The notes beneath the pieces were generated by a model that ran no database searches, had not been told where the DNA came from, and saw only the letters and a list, made by a program, of their open reading frames with translations. This document shows positions 28,061-36,730 of a DNA stretch of 64,000 nucleotides, in pieces. The stretch is from Cupriavidus taiwanensis (GTDB lineage Bacteria; Pseudomonadota; Gammaproteobacteria; Burkholderiales; Burkholderiaceae): positions 1 through 64,000 of the forward strand of contig NZ_LT977071.1 in assembly GCF_900250075.1 (NCBI RefSeq), written 5' to 3'. How positions within the stretch are numbered: the first letter of the stretch is position 1; each line of letters starts with the position of its first letter. The translations under genes were made by a program, and so were the position numbers.

Positions 28061-29056
28061 TCATTCCGCGGCAATCGCCAGCTCGCGGACCACCTTGCCC
28101 AGGCGCTCGTAGTCGGCCGCGTTGACCTTCTCCAGCGCGGCCGGCGCGCCGCCGACGGGGATGGCGCCGAAGGTGGCCATCTTGTCGGCCACCTCGGGCA
28201 GGCGCAGCACCTCGTTGAGTTGCTGGTTCAGTGTCCTGACCACCTCGGGTGGCGTGCCTTTGGGCGCCATGACACCGTGCCACGCGCCGACCACCACGTC
28301 CTTGTAGCCCAGCTCGGCCAGCGTCGGCACGTTGGGCAGCAGCGGCGAGCGGCGGGCATCGGTGATCGCCAGCGGGATCAGCCGGCCGGTGTTGATGTAT
28401 TGCGCCACCGGGCCCAGCGTGACGTAGGCAAACGGCACGTGCCCCGCCACCACATCGTTGACCGCGGGGGCCACGCCCTTGTAGGGGACGTGCTGGATCT
28501 TCACGGCGGCGGCGCGGTTCAGCATCTCGCCGGCGATATGCATCGGCGAACCCGCGCCCGGGCTGCCATAGGTCAGCGCCTTGCCGCCCCGGGCCGCGGC
28601 CACCATCTCGCCCACGGTCTTTACGCCCGCCTGCGGGTTGGCCACCAGCAGCACCGCCTGCACGGCGGTCTGGATCACCGGCGTAAAGCCGTGCAGCGGG
28701 TCATAGCTGGCCGACGGCGCCAGCTTCAGCACCATCGGCGCCAGCGTGAACGGATTCGGCGTGTACAGCAGCGTGTAGCCGTCCGCCGGCGCACGGCTGA
28801 CAAACGCGGCACCTACCACGCCGCCGGCGCCGGGACGGTTTTCGACGATGACCGGCTGCTTCAGGCGGGCCGACAGCTTGTCGGCGTAGAGCCGGGCCAT
28901 GGCGTCGGTATCGCCGCCTGGCGGGTAGGCCACCACCATGGTCACGGCCTTGGCCGGATACGTGGTGGCGGCCAGCGCGCTGCCCGTGCTCAGGCCGAGC
29001 ACGGCCATGGCGGCAATTGCGACGGCAGCGGCGCGTCGGGGACGTTGTTGTCTCAT
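28061..29056 (-). CDS. Bug/TctC family periplasmic substrate-binding protein
   Basis: A 331-residue secreted binding protein. The signal peptide (MRQQRPRRAAAVAIAAMAVL to ALAA) precedes TTYPAKAVTMVVAYPPGGDTD, and VENRPGAGGVVGAAFVSRAP is the second Bug motif. It is the first gene of the leftward molybdenum-hydroxylase operon, 61 bp before the large subunit gene, and so probably captures the pathway substrate or a related acid. It resembles the Bug protein at 46474 (both have VVAYP-GGD and a long shared C-terminal block) more than the one at 21620. The upstream region holds the tandem IclR-type sites. Confidence 0.93.
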   Translation of the reverse strand: MRQQRPRRAAAVAIAAMAVLGLSTGSALAATTYPAKAVTMVVAYPPGGDTDAMARLYADKLSARLKQPVIVENRPGAGGVVGAAFVSRAPADGYTLLYTPNPFTLAPMVLKLAPSASYDPLHGFTPVIQTAVQAVLLVANPQAGVKTVGEMVAAARGGKALTYGSPGAGSPMHIAGEMLNRAAAVKIQHVPYKGVAPAVNDVVAGHVPFAYVTLGPVAQYINTGRLIPLAITDARRSPLLPNVPTLAELGYKDVVVGAWHGVMAPKGTPPEVVRTLNQQLNEVLRLPEVADKMATFGAIPVGGAPAALEKVNAADYERLGKVVRELAIAAE

Positions 29057-29150
29057 CTACAGCTCCTGTGGGGGCGCATTCGCGACGACGAAGTCAGCGG
29101 TTGTGCTCATCGCGAAAACAGGGGTGGCTTGGGAACAACTCTCTTCGGTT

Positions 29151-29185
29151 GTTTTATTAATGAAACGCAAGTTCAATAAAGGAAC
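29151..29185. promoter_or_regulatory. Tandem IclR-type operator before the molybdenum-hydroxylase operon
   Basis: Site I, GTTTTATTAATGAAAC (29151-29166), and site II, GTTCAATAAAGGAAC (29171-29185), start exactly 20 bp apart, 95-130 bp upstream of the Bug ATG at 29056. Both are GTT...AAC dyads with AT-rich centres. Site I differs by a single base from the site before the Rieske operon (43895). The block is strikingly AT-rich against its surroundings. IclR-family regulators commonly bind such paired dyads; the cognate proteins are probably those at 22668 and 40061. Confidence 0.65.
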
Positions 29186-29205
29186 ACAACCATCCTAGGC
29201 ACTGC

Positions 29206-29223
29206 AAGTTGACAACTCAACTT
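29206..29223. promoter_or_regulatory. AAGTTGA-CAAC-TCAACTT dyad, candidate MarR operator and promoter
   Basis: A perfect 7-bp inverted repeat with a four-base centre, containing TTGACA (29209-29214) as a likely -35 element. ACTAAT at 29233-29238 is a possible -10, 18 bp later, reading towards the MarR gene at 29379. Dyad size and promoter overlap fit MarR autorepression. The remaining part of the 322-bp gap (about 29240-29378) shows only possible secondary promoters. Confidence 0.5.
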
Positions 29224-29378
29224 ACGTTAACCACTAATTGACGGATTGTGCTTTTTGCGGATTTATTTGCGCTCATCCGGATCGCCACACGGTGGCGGCA
29301 ATGGCAAGCGCCTGTGAGACAATCTGCCCCGCCCACCGGCCACGCATCCTGGCCGGCAGACCAGACCAAGAGGAACGC

Positions 29379-29906
29379 ATGCCCCGTGATGCCGCGCCCG
29401 CCCATGGCACGCCCGCGCCCACCCCTGCCCCCGCCGCCAACGCCAGCCCGTGGACGGACCTCGACGAGGCCGGCAGCGGCCTGACCGTCGACAACTTCCT
29501 GACCACGATGCTGAGCCAGCTGGTCACCGCGCTGCGCAGCACGGTCACCAAGCCCTATGCGGAACAGTTCGGCCTGACCGTGCCCGAATGGCGCATCCTG
29601 GCGTTGCTGGCCCATGCGCGCACGCTGCCGTTTGCCGAGCTGGTGACGCAGTCGACCTCGGACAAGGCGCTGGTCAGCCGCACCCTGCGGCTGCTGGAAG
29701 ACCGCGGGCTGGTGCAGCTGACCTCCGCCGGCAATACCCCACGCAAGAAGCTGCTGTGCGCCATCACCGAGGCCGGCATCGCGCTGCACGACCAGGTGAT
29801 GCCGCTGGCGCGGCGCGGCCAGGCCGAGGTGATCCGGCAGCTGTCGCCGCAGGAGCGCGAGGCGGTGTACCAGGGACTGCGCAAGTTGTTGCGCGCCCAG
29901 GCATAA
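29379..29906 (+). CDS. MarR family transcriptional regulator
   Basis: A 175-residue MarR regulator with a proline/alanine-rich N-terminal tail of about 25 residues. The winged helix covers about 60-130, with PEWRILALLAHARTLPFAEL and the recognition helix TSDKALVSRTLRLLEDRGLV. The flanking helices form the dimer interface. The ATG at 29379 has AAGAGGAA upstream; an earlier in-frame start at 29238 would run through unrelated sequence. It is divergent from the molybdenum-hydroxylase operon, and the dyad at 29206 lies between them, so it may control itself and possibly that operon in response to an aromatic ligand. Confidence 0.9.
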   Translation: MPRDAAPAHGTPAPTPAPAANASPWTDLDEAGSGLTVDNFLTTMLSQLVTALRSTVTKPYAEQFGLTVPEWRILALLAHARTLPFAELVTQSTSDKALVSRTLRLLEDRGLVQLTSAGNTPRKKLLCAITEAGIALHDQVMPLARRGQAEVIRQLSPQEREAVYQGLRKLLRAQA

Positions 29907-29914
29907 AACGAAAG

Positions 29915-29940
29915 GGCCGCGGCGAGCGCGGCCTGTTTTC
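29915..29940 (+). terminator. Rho-independent terminator after the MarR gene
   Basis: GGCCGCG and CGCGGCC form a perfect 7-bp stem with loop GCGAG, followed by TGTTTTCC. It starts nine bases after the MarR stop. Confidence 0.75.
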
Positions 29941-30128
29941 CTTGCGCAAGACTTCTCCACGCCGGGCATGACGGCACCAGCCAGATCGCCTATAACGTCT
30001 GCTACCGGTTTCCTGTAAGGAACACCGGATCCAGGCGACGAACAGCGCGACCAACCCGCGCGGCGACGCCGATCGCCACGGCCTGGCCTGGCCAGTAGGA
30101 GAAATCACTACACACGGGAGGAGACACC

Positions 30129-31370
30129 ATGACGCTTTGCCACTCGATCCGACGCCGGTCCGCCGGCGTGCTCGCGGTTGCCGCGGCGCTGGCCTGCGGC
30201 GCCGCACAGGCCCAGCCCAGGGCGTCGATTTCCGACGACGTGGTCAAGCTCGGCATGCTGCTCGACATGAGCGGCCTGTACGCCGACGTCACCGGCCGCG
30301 GCAGCGCCACCGCGGCGCAGATGGCGATCGACGATTTCGGCGGCAAGGTGCTCGGCAAGAAGATCGAGCTGGTGGTGGTCGATCACCAGAACAAGGCCGA
30401 TATCGCCGCCAACAAGGCACGCGAGTGGTACGACGCCGGCAATGTCGACGCCATCCTCGACGTGGCCGCCTCGGCGCCCGCGCTGGCAGTGCTGGAAGTG
30501 GCGAAGCAGAAGAACCGCATCGTGGTGTTCTCGGGGCCGGGCACCGAGCGCATCACCAACGACCTGTGCACGCCGGTGTCAGTGCACTACGCCTACGACA
30601 CCTACGCGCTTGCCAACACCACCGCGCGCGCCACCGTGCAGCGCGGCGGCAAGAGCTGGTTCTTCCTGACCGCCGACTACGCCTTCGGGCACACGCTGCA
30701 AGACTCCGCCACCGCGGTCATCAACGAGACCGGCGGCAAGGTGGTGGGGGCCGCGCGCCACCCGATCGGCGCCAGCGACTTCGCCTCGTACCTGCTGCAG
30801 GCGCAGGCCAGCAAGGCGCAGATCGTCGGTCTGGCCAACGCCGGCGGCGACGCCATCAACGCGATCAAGGCGGCATCGGAATTCGGCCTCACGCGCAACC
30901 ACGCCCAGCGCATGGCGGGGCTGCTGCTGTACGTCAACGACATCCACGCCCTCGGGCTGAAGACCACGGCCGGCCTGCTGCTGACCGAAGGCTTCTACTG
31001 GGACATGAACGACGCCACCCGCGCCTGGTCGCGACGCTATTTCGAGAAGCTGAAGAAGATGCCCAACATGAGCCAGGCCGGCGCCTATTCGTCGGTGACG
31101 CACTACCTGAAGGCGGTGCAGGCGGCGGGCACCGACGAGACCGCGGCGGTAATGAAGCAGATGAAGTCGATGCCGATCAACGACTTCTTCGCGAAGAACG
31201 GCCGCATCCGCGACGACGGCCGCATGATCCACGACATGTACCTGTTCGAGGTAAAGACGCCGGCCGAATCGAAATACCCGTGGGACTACTACAAGGTGGT
31301 GGCGACGGTGCCGGGCGAGCAGGCCTTCATGCCGGCATCGAAGTCGAAATGCCCGCTGCTGCGGCACTGA
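30129..31370 (+). CDS. ABC transporter branched-chain amino acid-type substrate-binding protein
   Basis: A 413-residue periplasmic binding protein of the LivJ/LivK (Peripla_BP_6) family. The signal peptide ends AAQAQ. VVKLGMLLDMSGLYADVTGRGS is the ligand-facing first strand and helix, and AQMAIDDFGGKVLGKKIELVVVDHQNKADIA matches the family. In Burkholderiales such proteins often bind aromatic acids or amides rather than leucine. A good GGGAGGAG ribosome site lies at 30118. No permease or ATPase genes flank it, so it is an orphan receptor. It is transcribed towards the MFS gene (convergent), 73 bp apart. Confidence 0.92.
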   Translation: MTLCHSIRRRSAGVLAVAAALACGAAQAQPRASISDDVVKLGMLLDMSGLYADVTGRGSATAAQMAIDDFGGKVLGKKIELVVVDHQNKADIAANKAREWYDAGNVDAILDVAASAPALAVLEVAKQKNRIVVFSGPGTERITNDLCTPVSVHYAYDTYALANTTARATVQRGGKSWFFLTADYAFGHTLQDSATAVINETGGKVVGAARHPIGASDFASYLLQAQASKAQIVGLANAGGDAINAIKAASEFGLTRNHAQRMAGLLLYVNDIHALGLKTTAGLLLTEGFYWDMNDATRAWSRRYFEKLKKMPNMSQAGAYSSVTHYLKAVQAAGTDETAAVMKQMKSMPINDFFAKNGRIRDDGRMIHDMYLFEVKTPAESKYPWDYYKVVATVPGEQAFMPASKSKCPLLRH

Positions 31371-31443
31371 GAGCGTTGATCCAGGTACCACAAGCCGCAC
31401 TGCCCATGCGCTCCTGACGGAAGCAGCACGGGCACGTGCCCGC

Positions 31444-32907
31444 TCAGACCTCCAGCTCCTCCAGCACCCGTCCCTTGGTCTCGATGCCCAGGCAATGTAC
31501 GGTGACGGCCGCCAGCGCCGGCACCACCGACAGCGCAAAGAAGGCGAAGCTCAGGTCGCCGCTGCCGATGGTGCTGGCGATCAGCCCCGGCGCGAAGATC
31601 GCCGCCAGCTTCAGCCAGGCCCCGCCGAGGCCGCAGCCCATGGCCCGCACGCTGGTCGGGTACAGCTCCGGCGTATAGACGTAGGCGGTGATGAAGCCGC
31701 TGGCGAGGAAGCCCATCGCCAGCGCGCAGAAGGTCGCGACCACGTACACGCTGGCGGCGTGGAACACGCCCGCCAGCACCAGCGACAGCGCGCACAGCAG
31801 GAACGACACATTGATCACCGGCTTGCGCCCGACCTTGTCGACAATCATGGCGCAGACCAGCGACCCCACCACGCCCAGCACCGATGCCGCGGCGGCCAGG
31901 TTCAGCGCCAGCTGCAGCGGCGCATGGTAGACGGTCTTGTAGACCGTGGGCAGCCAGGTCGACAGCCCGTACTGGATGAAGCCGCAGGTGGCCCACAGCA
32001 TCCACACCGCCATGGTGCGCCCTACGTAGGCCTTGCTGACCAGGTCCCGCACGCGGCGGCGCGGGTGCTGGGTCATGCGGTCGTAGGCGCTGGCATTCTG
32101 CGGCGGCGGCAGCGGTCCTTTGGCGCGCGCCTCGAACGCGCGCAGCGCGGCGTCGGCTTCTTCCAGGCGGCCCTTCTCGGCCAGCCAGCGTGGCGATTCG
32201 GGGATCACGCGCTTCAGGAGGAAGAACAGCACCAGCGGCACGCCGCCGATGAAGTACATGACCTCCCAGCCATAGTGCGGCACCAGCCAGGCACCAACGC
32301 CGTTGGATACCATCAGGCCGATCGGGAACACCACCTCGTACAACAGCACGAAGCGCCCGCGGCCGTGCGCGCGCGTGACTTCGTTGATATAGGTGGCGGC
32401 CACCGGCAGTTCGCCGCCAAGGCCCAGGCCCTGCACGATGCGCAGCAGCAGGAAGATCTCGAACGACGGCGCGAAGCCACAGGCAATGCTCATCAGGCCG
32501 ATGATGCCCGCGCTCCAGCCGATCGAGCGCAAGCGGCCGAAGCGCTCGGCCAGCCCGGGGAACAGCAGCGCACCGACCAGCTGGCCGACCGAGGGCGCCG
32601 CGATCAGGACGCCGATCTGCGCCGGCGTCAGCGACCATTGCGCGATCAGCAGCGGCAGCGTGGCGGCGATGGCGATGACGTCGAAGCCATCGAAGAAGGT
32701 GGCCAGGCCGATCAGCAGCCGGGCGCGGACATGCATGGCGTTGCCCGGCATGCGCTCGATGCGGGCGACGATATTGCCGCGCGTGACCGGGCCGCTGCGG
32801 GCGGTGGCCGCGGCGCCCTGGCCGGCACTGTCGGCCGTGGTCACGATACCTGCGGTGGCGGCCACCGGTGCGCCGGGGGACGCTGCGTCTTGTCTCTGGG
32901 TTAGCAC
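31444..32907 (-). CDS. MFS transporter, aromatic acid:H+ symporter (AAHS) family
   Basis: A 487-residue twelve-helix permease. The first transmembrane segment contains LLIGLATFFDGFDVIAIAATLP with the DGFD motif of AAHS transporters such as PcaK and BenK. The loop 2-3 motif GALLFPGLAERFGR follows, and RIVQGLGLGGELPVAATYINE is in helix 4. It would import an aromatic or related acid with protons. The reading frame has only a GTG at 32907 with no clear ribosome site; a start nearer residue 40-55 is possible. It is the last gene of the ring-oxidation operon, separated from the reductase gene by 235 bp of repeat sequence. Confidence 0.88.
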   Translation of the reverse strand: MLTQRQDAASPGAPVAATAGIVTTADSAGQGAAATARSGPVTRGNIVARIERMPGNAMHVRARLLIGLATFFDGFDVIAIAATLPLLIAQWSLTPAQIGVLIAAPSVGQLVGALLFPGLAERFGRLRSIGWSAGIIGLMSIACGFAPSFEIFLLLRIVQGLGLGGELPVAATYINEVTRAHGRGRFVLLYEVVFPIGLMVSNGVGAWLVPHYGWEVMYFIGGVPLVLFFLLKRVIPESPRWLAEKGRLEEADAALRAFEARAKGPLPPPQNASAYDRMTQHPRRRVRDLVSKAYVGRTMAVWMLWATCGFIQYGLSTWLPTVYKTVYHAPLQLALNLAAAASVLGVVGSLVCAMIVDKVGRKPVINVSFLLCALSLVLAGVFHAASVYVVATFCALAMGFLASGFITAYVYTPELYPTSVRAMGCGLGGAWLKLAAIFAPGLIASTIGSGDLSFAFFALSVVPALAAVTVHCLGIETKGRVLEELEV

Positions 32908-32940
32908 GGGTATTTTTTGGGTTGGGTCTTTCGAATGGCT

Positions 32941-33109
32941 CCCCTCTCCCGCTTGCGGGAGAGGGGTTGGGGGAGAGGGCAGGCGCTTGCAGGCGGCAGA
33001 TGCCTGGCTTGCACGGCGGCCTTGGTGAGGAAGTCGGGACTTGGCAGCGTGCTGGCTGCGGCCAGCGCTGGCCCTCTCCCCCGCCCCTCTCCCGCTTGCG
33101 GGAGAGGGG
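32941..33109. repeat. Pair of inverted palindromic repeats (REPIN-like)
   Basis: Two near-perfect 26-bp palindromes (CCCCTCTCCCGC-TT-GCGGGAGAGGGG) lie at 32941-32966 and 33084-33109. Each has a GGGGGAGAGGGC or GCCCTCTCCCCC flank on its inner side, so the two units are inverted with respect to each other. This doublet arrangement resembles REP doublets (REPINs). It fills the gap between the reductase and MFS genes and may act as a transcript-stabilising or partial stop structure. No REP-associated transposase is seen nearby. Confidence 0.65.
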
Positions 33110-33142
33110 AGAAAACACTCGCGGAACGAGCAGACCGCAGGA

Positions 33143-34099
33143 TTACAAATCCAGCACCAGCTTGCTGCCCTTGCAACCGGACACGCACACCATCATGGTC
33201 TTGTTGCTGGCGCGCTCGCTGTTGCTCAGCACGCTGTCGCGGTGGTCCGGGCAGCCTTCCAGCACCGCGGTCTCGCACGAGCCGCACACGCCTTCGCGGC
33301 AGCTGTACTCGACCTCCACGCCGGAGTCGAGCAGCGCATCGAGCAGCGACTTGCCAGACGGCACCTTGACCAGCGAGCCGGTGCGCGACAGTTGCACCAC
33401 GTATTCGCCTTCCTGCACCGCCTCGGTCGACGGATCGGCGGCAAAGCGCTCGATATGGACGTTGGGGTAGGCATGCGCCTCGCACGCGGCTTCGAACGCA
33501 TTCAGCATCGGGCCCGGGCCGCAGCAATAGAAGTGCGTCTGCGCATCCTGTCCGCCAAGCATTGCCTTCAGGTCCGGCGGCGCGCCCGCTTCGTCGTCGA
33601 AGTGGAAGCGCACCGCGTCGCCATAGGCCGACAGCGGTTCGACGAATGCCGCCTCGGCGCGCGAACGCGCGCAGTAGATCAGCGTGAACGACTTGCCCAG
33701 CTCGGCCAGCCGGCGCGCCATGCAGACGATCGGCGTGACGCCGATGCCGCCGGCGACCAGCACCGTATGCGCTGCGCTCTCGTCCAGCTCGAAGTTGTTG
33801 CGCGGCGCGCCCACCGTCAGCGTGGTGCCCACGCGCAGCTGCTCATGCACGTAGCGCGAGCCGCCGCGGCTGCCGCGGTCCAGCAGCACGCCCACGGTGT
33901 AGCGGTTGCGCGCTTCCGGCGCGCCGCACAGCGAGTAGCTGCGCACCAGGCCGTTACCCAGGTGCAGGTCGATATGGGCGCCCGGGCTGTACTCGGGCAG
34001 GGGCTTCCCTTCGGGGTCTTGCAGTTCGATGCTGACCACGCCGCGCGCTTCAAAACGCATGGCCTGGACGCGCAGGGTCAGGGACTGGTGGGCACTCAT
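33143..34099 (-). CDS. PDR/VanB family oxidoreductase (reductase of a Rieske oxygenase)
   Basis: A 318-residue reductase with the phthalate dioxygenase reductase layout. The flavin-binding barrel contains RSYSLCGAPEARNRY (about residue 53). The NAD-binding domain has VLVAGGIGVTPIVCMARRL (about 113) and HFYCCGPGPML. The C-terminal plant-type 2Fe-2S domain has C267, C272, C275 and C305. It would feed electrons from NAD(P)H to the Rieske oxygenase encoded at the head of the same operon. The start has GAAGGAA upstream. The other reductases in the window lack this architecture. Confidence 0.94.
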   Translation of the reverse strand: MSAHQSLTLRVQAMRFEARGVVSIELQDPEGKPLPEYSPGAHIDLHLGNGLVRSYSLCGAPEARNRYTVGVLLDRGSRGGSRYVHEQLRVGTTLTVGAPRNNFELDESAAHTVLVAGGIGVTPIVCMARRLAELGKSFTLIYCARSRAEAAFVEPLSAYGDAVRFHFDDEAGAPPDLKAMLGGQDAQTHFYCCGPGPMLNAFEAACEAHAYPNVHIERFAADPSTEAVQEGEYVVQLSRTGSLVKVPSGKSLLDALLDSGVEVEYSCREGVCGSCETAVLEGCPDHRDSVLSNSERASNKTMMVCVSGCKGSKLVLDL

Positions 34100-34115
34100 T
34101 GCTGCTTCCTTCGTT

Positions 34116-34207
34116 CGTCGTTCCCGCGCAGGCGGGAACCCAGTGACTTTGCTTTTCGCCAGCGTTTCAAAGACGCTGGGCTCCCGCCTTCGCGGGAGCG
34201 ACGGTGG
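34116..34207. repeat. Intergenic palindromic repeat, copy 1
   Basis: A 92-bp element with two hairpins (GTTCCCGCGCAGGCGGGAAC, then a later CTCCCGCCTTCGCGGGAG) separated by CCAGTG and AGACGCTGG segments. It fills the gap between the extradiol enzyme and reductase genes. Related copies are at 41529 and 48115. Confidence 0.75.
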
Positions 34208-34213
34208 TTATGC

Positions 34214-35188
34214 TTACCGCTTCTCGGTCAGGAACTTGCCTGCCGGGCCGCCGGCGTTCTTCTGGCGGCGGGTGTTGCCGTCGATGCCGCCCTCGATCGC
34301 CCATTCGGCGAACATGGTCGGCCCCGGCTCGAAGGCGCGCGCCTCCCAGTGTTCGTCGAGCTGGTCTTCATCGGCGTAGTACTCGATCAGGCCGCCGGCC
34401 GGGTTCTTGAAGTACCAGAAGTAGGCCGAGGAAATCGGGTGCCGGCCCGGGCCGAGCTGCGTGTCCCAGCCCTTGCGCGAGACGTGCATGCCGCCGCCGA
34501 ACACCTCATGGATATCGCGCACGGTGAAGGCGACGTGGTTCAGGCCGCTCTTCGGTTCCGGCAGCTGCAGCAGGAACAGGTCGTGGTGGCCGCCGTCCGT
34601 GGTGCAGCGCAGGAACGCGCCGCGGTCCGGGTAGCGGTCGGACGGCACGAAGCCGAACTTCTCCACATAGAACTGCTCGGTGGCCTTGACGTCCTTCACG
34701 AAGAACACCACGTGGCCCACTTCGATCGGCGTGGCGTGGTCGTAGATCGGGCTGCGCTGGTTCATGCGCGGCTTGTCGTTCCACGTATTCATCAGCGCGC
34801 ATTCGACCTGCACGTCATGCTTGCGCGTGACCTGGAAACGCACCGCCAGGCCATTCGGGTCGGTGCAGCCGATGCGCAGCGCGGCGCCTTCGCCTTGCTT
34901 CACAAAGCCCGGCGCATCGGCGATCGCGTCAGCCAGATGGTCGAGCGATGCCTGCGACTCGACCCCCCACACCACTTCGCGCAGCGTCGGGCCGGCCTCG
35001 ATCGCGGGCGGCAGCGACGGATCATCGATGCGGCGCACCAGCACGCGGCAGCCGTTCAGCGTTTCGAAGTCCAGGCCCTGCGCGTCATCGCGCTTGATGG
35101 CCAGGCCCCAGTCGGTGAAAAAGCCACGGCAGGCGTCAAAGTCATCCGCGCCGTAGACGATCTCGTCGATTCCCAATACCTTGATCAT
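34214..35188 (-). CDS. VOC family protein, type I extradiol ring-cleavage dioxygenase-like
   Basis: A 324-residue two-domain vicinal oxygen chelate protein. The C-terminal domain carries the expected iron ligands H159 (EVGHVVFF), H218 (GLNHVAF) and E269 (GGLIEYY). Active-site histidines are plausible at H201/H202 (GGHHDLF) and H250 (GPGRHPISSAYF), the latter in the same context as in BphC-type enzymes. It would cleave a catechol-like ring meta to the hydroxyls, consistent with a Rieske oxygenase and dehydrogenases in the same operon. The N-terminal domain is degenerate, as in the class. The start at 35188 follows AGGAGAG; the upstream open frame is chance. Confidence 0.87.
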   Translation of the reverse strand: MIKVLGIDEIVYGADDFDACRGFFTDWGLAIKRDDAQGLDFETLNGCRVLVRRIDDPSLPPAIEAGPTLREVVWGVESQASLDHLADAIADAPGFVKQGEGAALRIGCTDPNGLAVRFQVTRKHDVQVECALMNTWNDKPRMNQRSPIYDHATPIEVGHVVFFVKDVKATEQFYVEKFGFVPSDRYPDRGAFLRCTTDGGHHDLFLLQLPEPKSGLNHVAFTVRDIHEVFGGGMHVSRKGWDTQLGPGRHPISSAYFWYFKNPAGGLIEYYADEDQLDEHWEARAFEPGPTMFAEWAIEGGIDGNTRRQKNAGGPAGKFLTEKR

Positions 35189-35211
35189 TGCTTCTCTCCT
35201 GCGTGCCGGGT

Positions 35212-36690
35212 TCAGTGGCTGGCCCACGGCAGCGGTTGTTCGTTCAGGCCCCAGTACACGCTTTTCTGCTCCATGTACTGCAGGATGCCCAGCCGTCCCT
35301 TCTCGCGGCCCAGGCCGCTGTCGCGCCAGCCGCCGAAGGGCGTCGAGATCGAGAACTGCTTGTAGGTGTTGATCCACACGTTGCCCGCCTGCACCGCACG
35401 GGCCACGCGCCAGGCGCGCTTGTAGTCGCGCGTCCAGATGCCGGCGGCCAGCGCGTAGACGCTGTCGTTGGCCTGTTCGATCAGGTCGTCCTCGTCGTCG
35501 AACGGGATCGCCACCAGCACCGGCCCGAAGATCTCTTCCTGGCAGATGCGGGCGTTGTTATCCAGGCCTTCGATGATGGTGGGCGTGTAGAAGTAGCCGT
35601 TGGGCAGGCCGGCCACGTCGGGACGCACGCCGCCGGTGCGCAGCTGGCCGCCTTCGTGCACGCCGGTCGCGACGTAGGACTCGATGCTGTCGCGATGGCG
35701 GTCGGTGATCAGCGGGCCCATCTGGGTACGTTCGTCGGCGGGATCGCCCACGCGCAGGTGCGCGGCACCGGCGGCCAGGCGGTCGATAAAGGCCTCGTAC
35801 TGCGAACGGGCGACGAACAGGCGCGAGCCGGCGATGCACGACTCGCCCGACGAGCTGAAGATGCCGTACAGCACGCCGTTGACCGCATGGTCGAGGTCGG
35901 CATCGTCGAACACCATGGTCGGCGACTTGCCGCCCAGTTCCAGCGACACCGGCATCATCTTGTCGGCGGCGATATGGGCGATGTGCTTGCCGGTGGTGGT
36001 GCCGCCGGTGAACGACACGCGGCGCACCAGCGGATGCTTGGTGATGGCGTCGCCGATCACCGAGCCCTTGCCCGGCAGCACGCTGATCAGTCCCTTGGGC
36101 ACGCCGGCTTCTTCGCAGATGCGCGCCAGTTCCAGTGCCATCAGCGGCGTGACTTCGGCGGGCTTGACCACCACGGCATTGCCGGCGGCCAGCGCGGGCG
36201 CCATCTTCTGCGCCTCGCTGGCGATCGGCGAATTCCAAGGCGTGATCGCCGCGACCACGCCCATCGGCTCGTAGACGCTCATGGTCAGGCAGTCGCCGCG
36301 CTGCGGCGTGATGGTTTCCTCCAGCGTTTCGCAGGCGGCGGCAAAGAACTGGAAGGTGCCGGCGGCACTGGCGACCAGCGCGCGCGTTTCGCTGATGGGC
36401 TTGCCGTTATCCAGGCGCTGGCGCTGTGCCAGCGGCTCGGCTTGTGCGCGGATCAGTTCGGCCACGCGGTACAGCACGGCGGCGCGCTCGTGCGGCTTGC
36501 GCTGGGCCCAGCCGCTGGTGAGGAAGGCATGGTGGGCGCCCTGCACGGCCTCTTCCACGTCAGCCAGGCTGGCGGCGTTGAGTTCGGCCACCACTTCGCC
36601 GGTGGCCGGGTAGCGGGTGCCGTAGCGGTCGCCGGTCCCCAGGCGCCATTCGCCCGCGATGCAGATGGGGAGTACTTCTTGCGTCTTCAT
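35212..36690 (-). CDS. NAD(P)-dependent aldehyde dehydrogenase
   Basis: A 492-residue aldehyde dehydrogenase. The cofactor region includes ITPWNSP (about 149) and FTGGTTTGK (about 227), with general base E251 in LELGGKSP and nucleophile C285 in SGESCIAGS. Overall pattern is that of 5-carboxymethyl-2-hydroxymuconate semialdehyde or betaine aldehyde-type enzymes. After extradiol cleavage an aldehyde group must often be oxidised, and this enzyme could do that. It follows the aspartate dehydrogenase gene by 40 bp and precedes the extradiol gene by 23 bp. Exact substrate is unknown. Confidence 0.93.
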   Translation of the reverse strand: MKTQEVLPICIAGEWRLGTGDRYGTRYPATGEVVAELNAASLADVEEAVQGAHHAFLTSGWAQRKPHERAAVLYRVAELIRAQAEPLAQRQRLDNGKPISETRALVASAAGTFQFFAAACETLEETITPQRGDCLTMSVYEPMGVVAAITPWNSPIASEAQKMAPALAAGNAVVVKPAEVTPLMALELARICEEAGVPKGLISVLPGKGSVIGDAITKHPLVRRVSFTGGTTTGKHIAHIAADKMMPVSLELGGKSPTMVFDDADLDHAVNGVLYGIFSSSGESCIAGSRLFVARSQYEAFIDRLAAGAAHLRVGDPADERTQMGPLITDRHRDSIESYVATGVHEGGQLRTGGVRPDVAGLPNGYFYTPTIIEGLDNNARICQEEIFGPVLVAIPFDDEDDLIEQANDSVYALAAGIWTRDYKRAWRVARAVQAGNVWINTYKQFSISTPFGGWRDSGLGREKGRLGILQYMEQKSVYWGLNEQPLPWASH

Positions 36691-36730
36691 TGTCGTTGCC
36701 TGCTAAGTCTGTGGGGCCTGGCTGCCGGGG

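Noticed and set aside
25504..28125. An 873-residue plus-strand frame across the molybdenum hydroxylase large subunit gene
   Set aside because: It is antisense to a gene with all expected cofactor motifs and has no recognisable domain.
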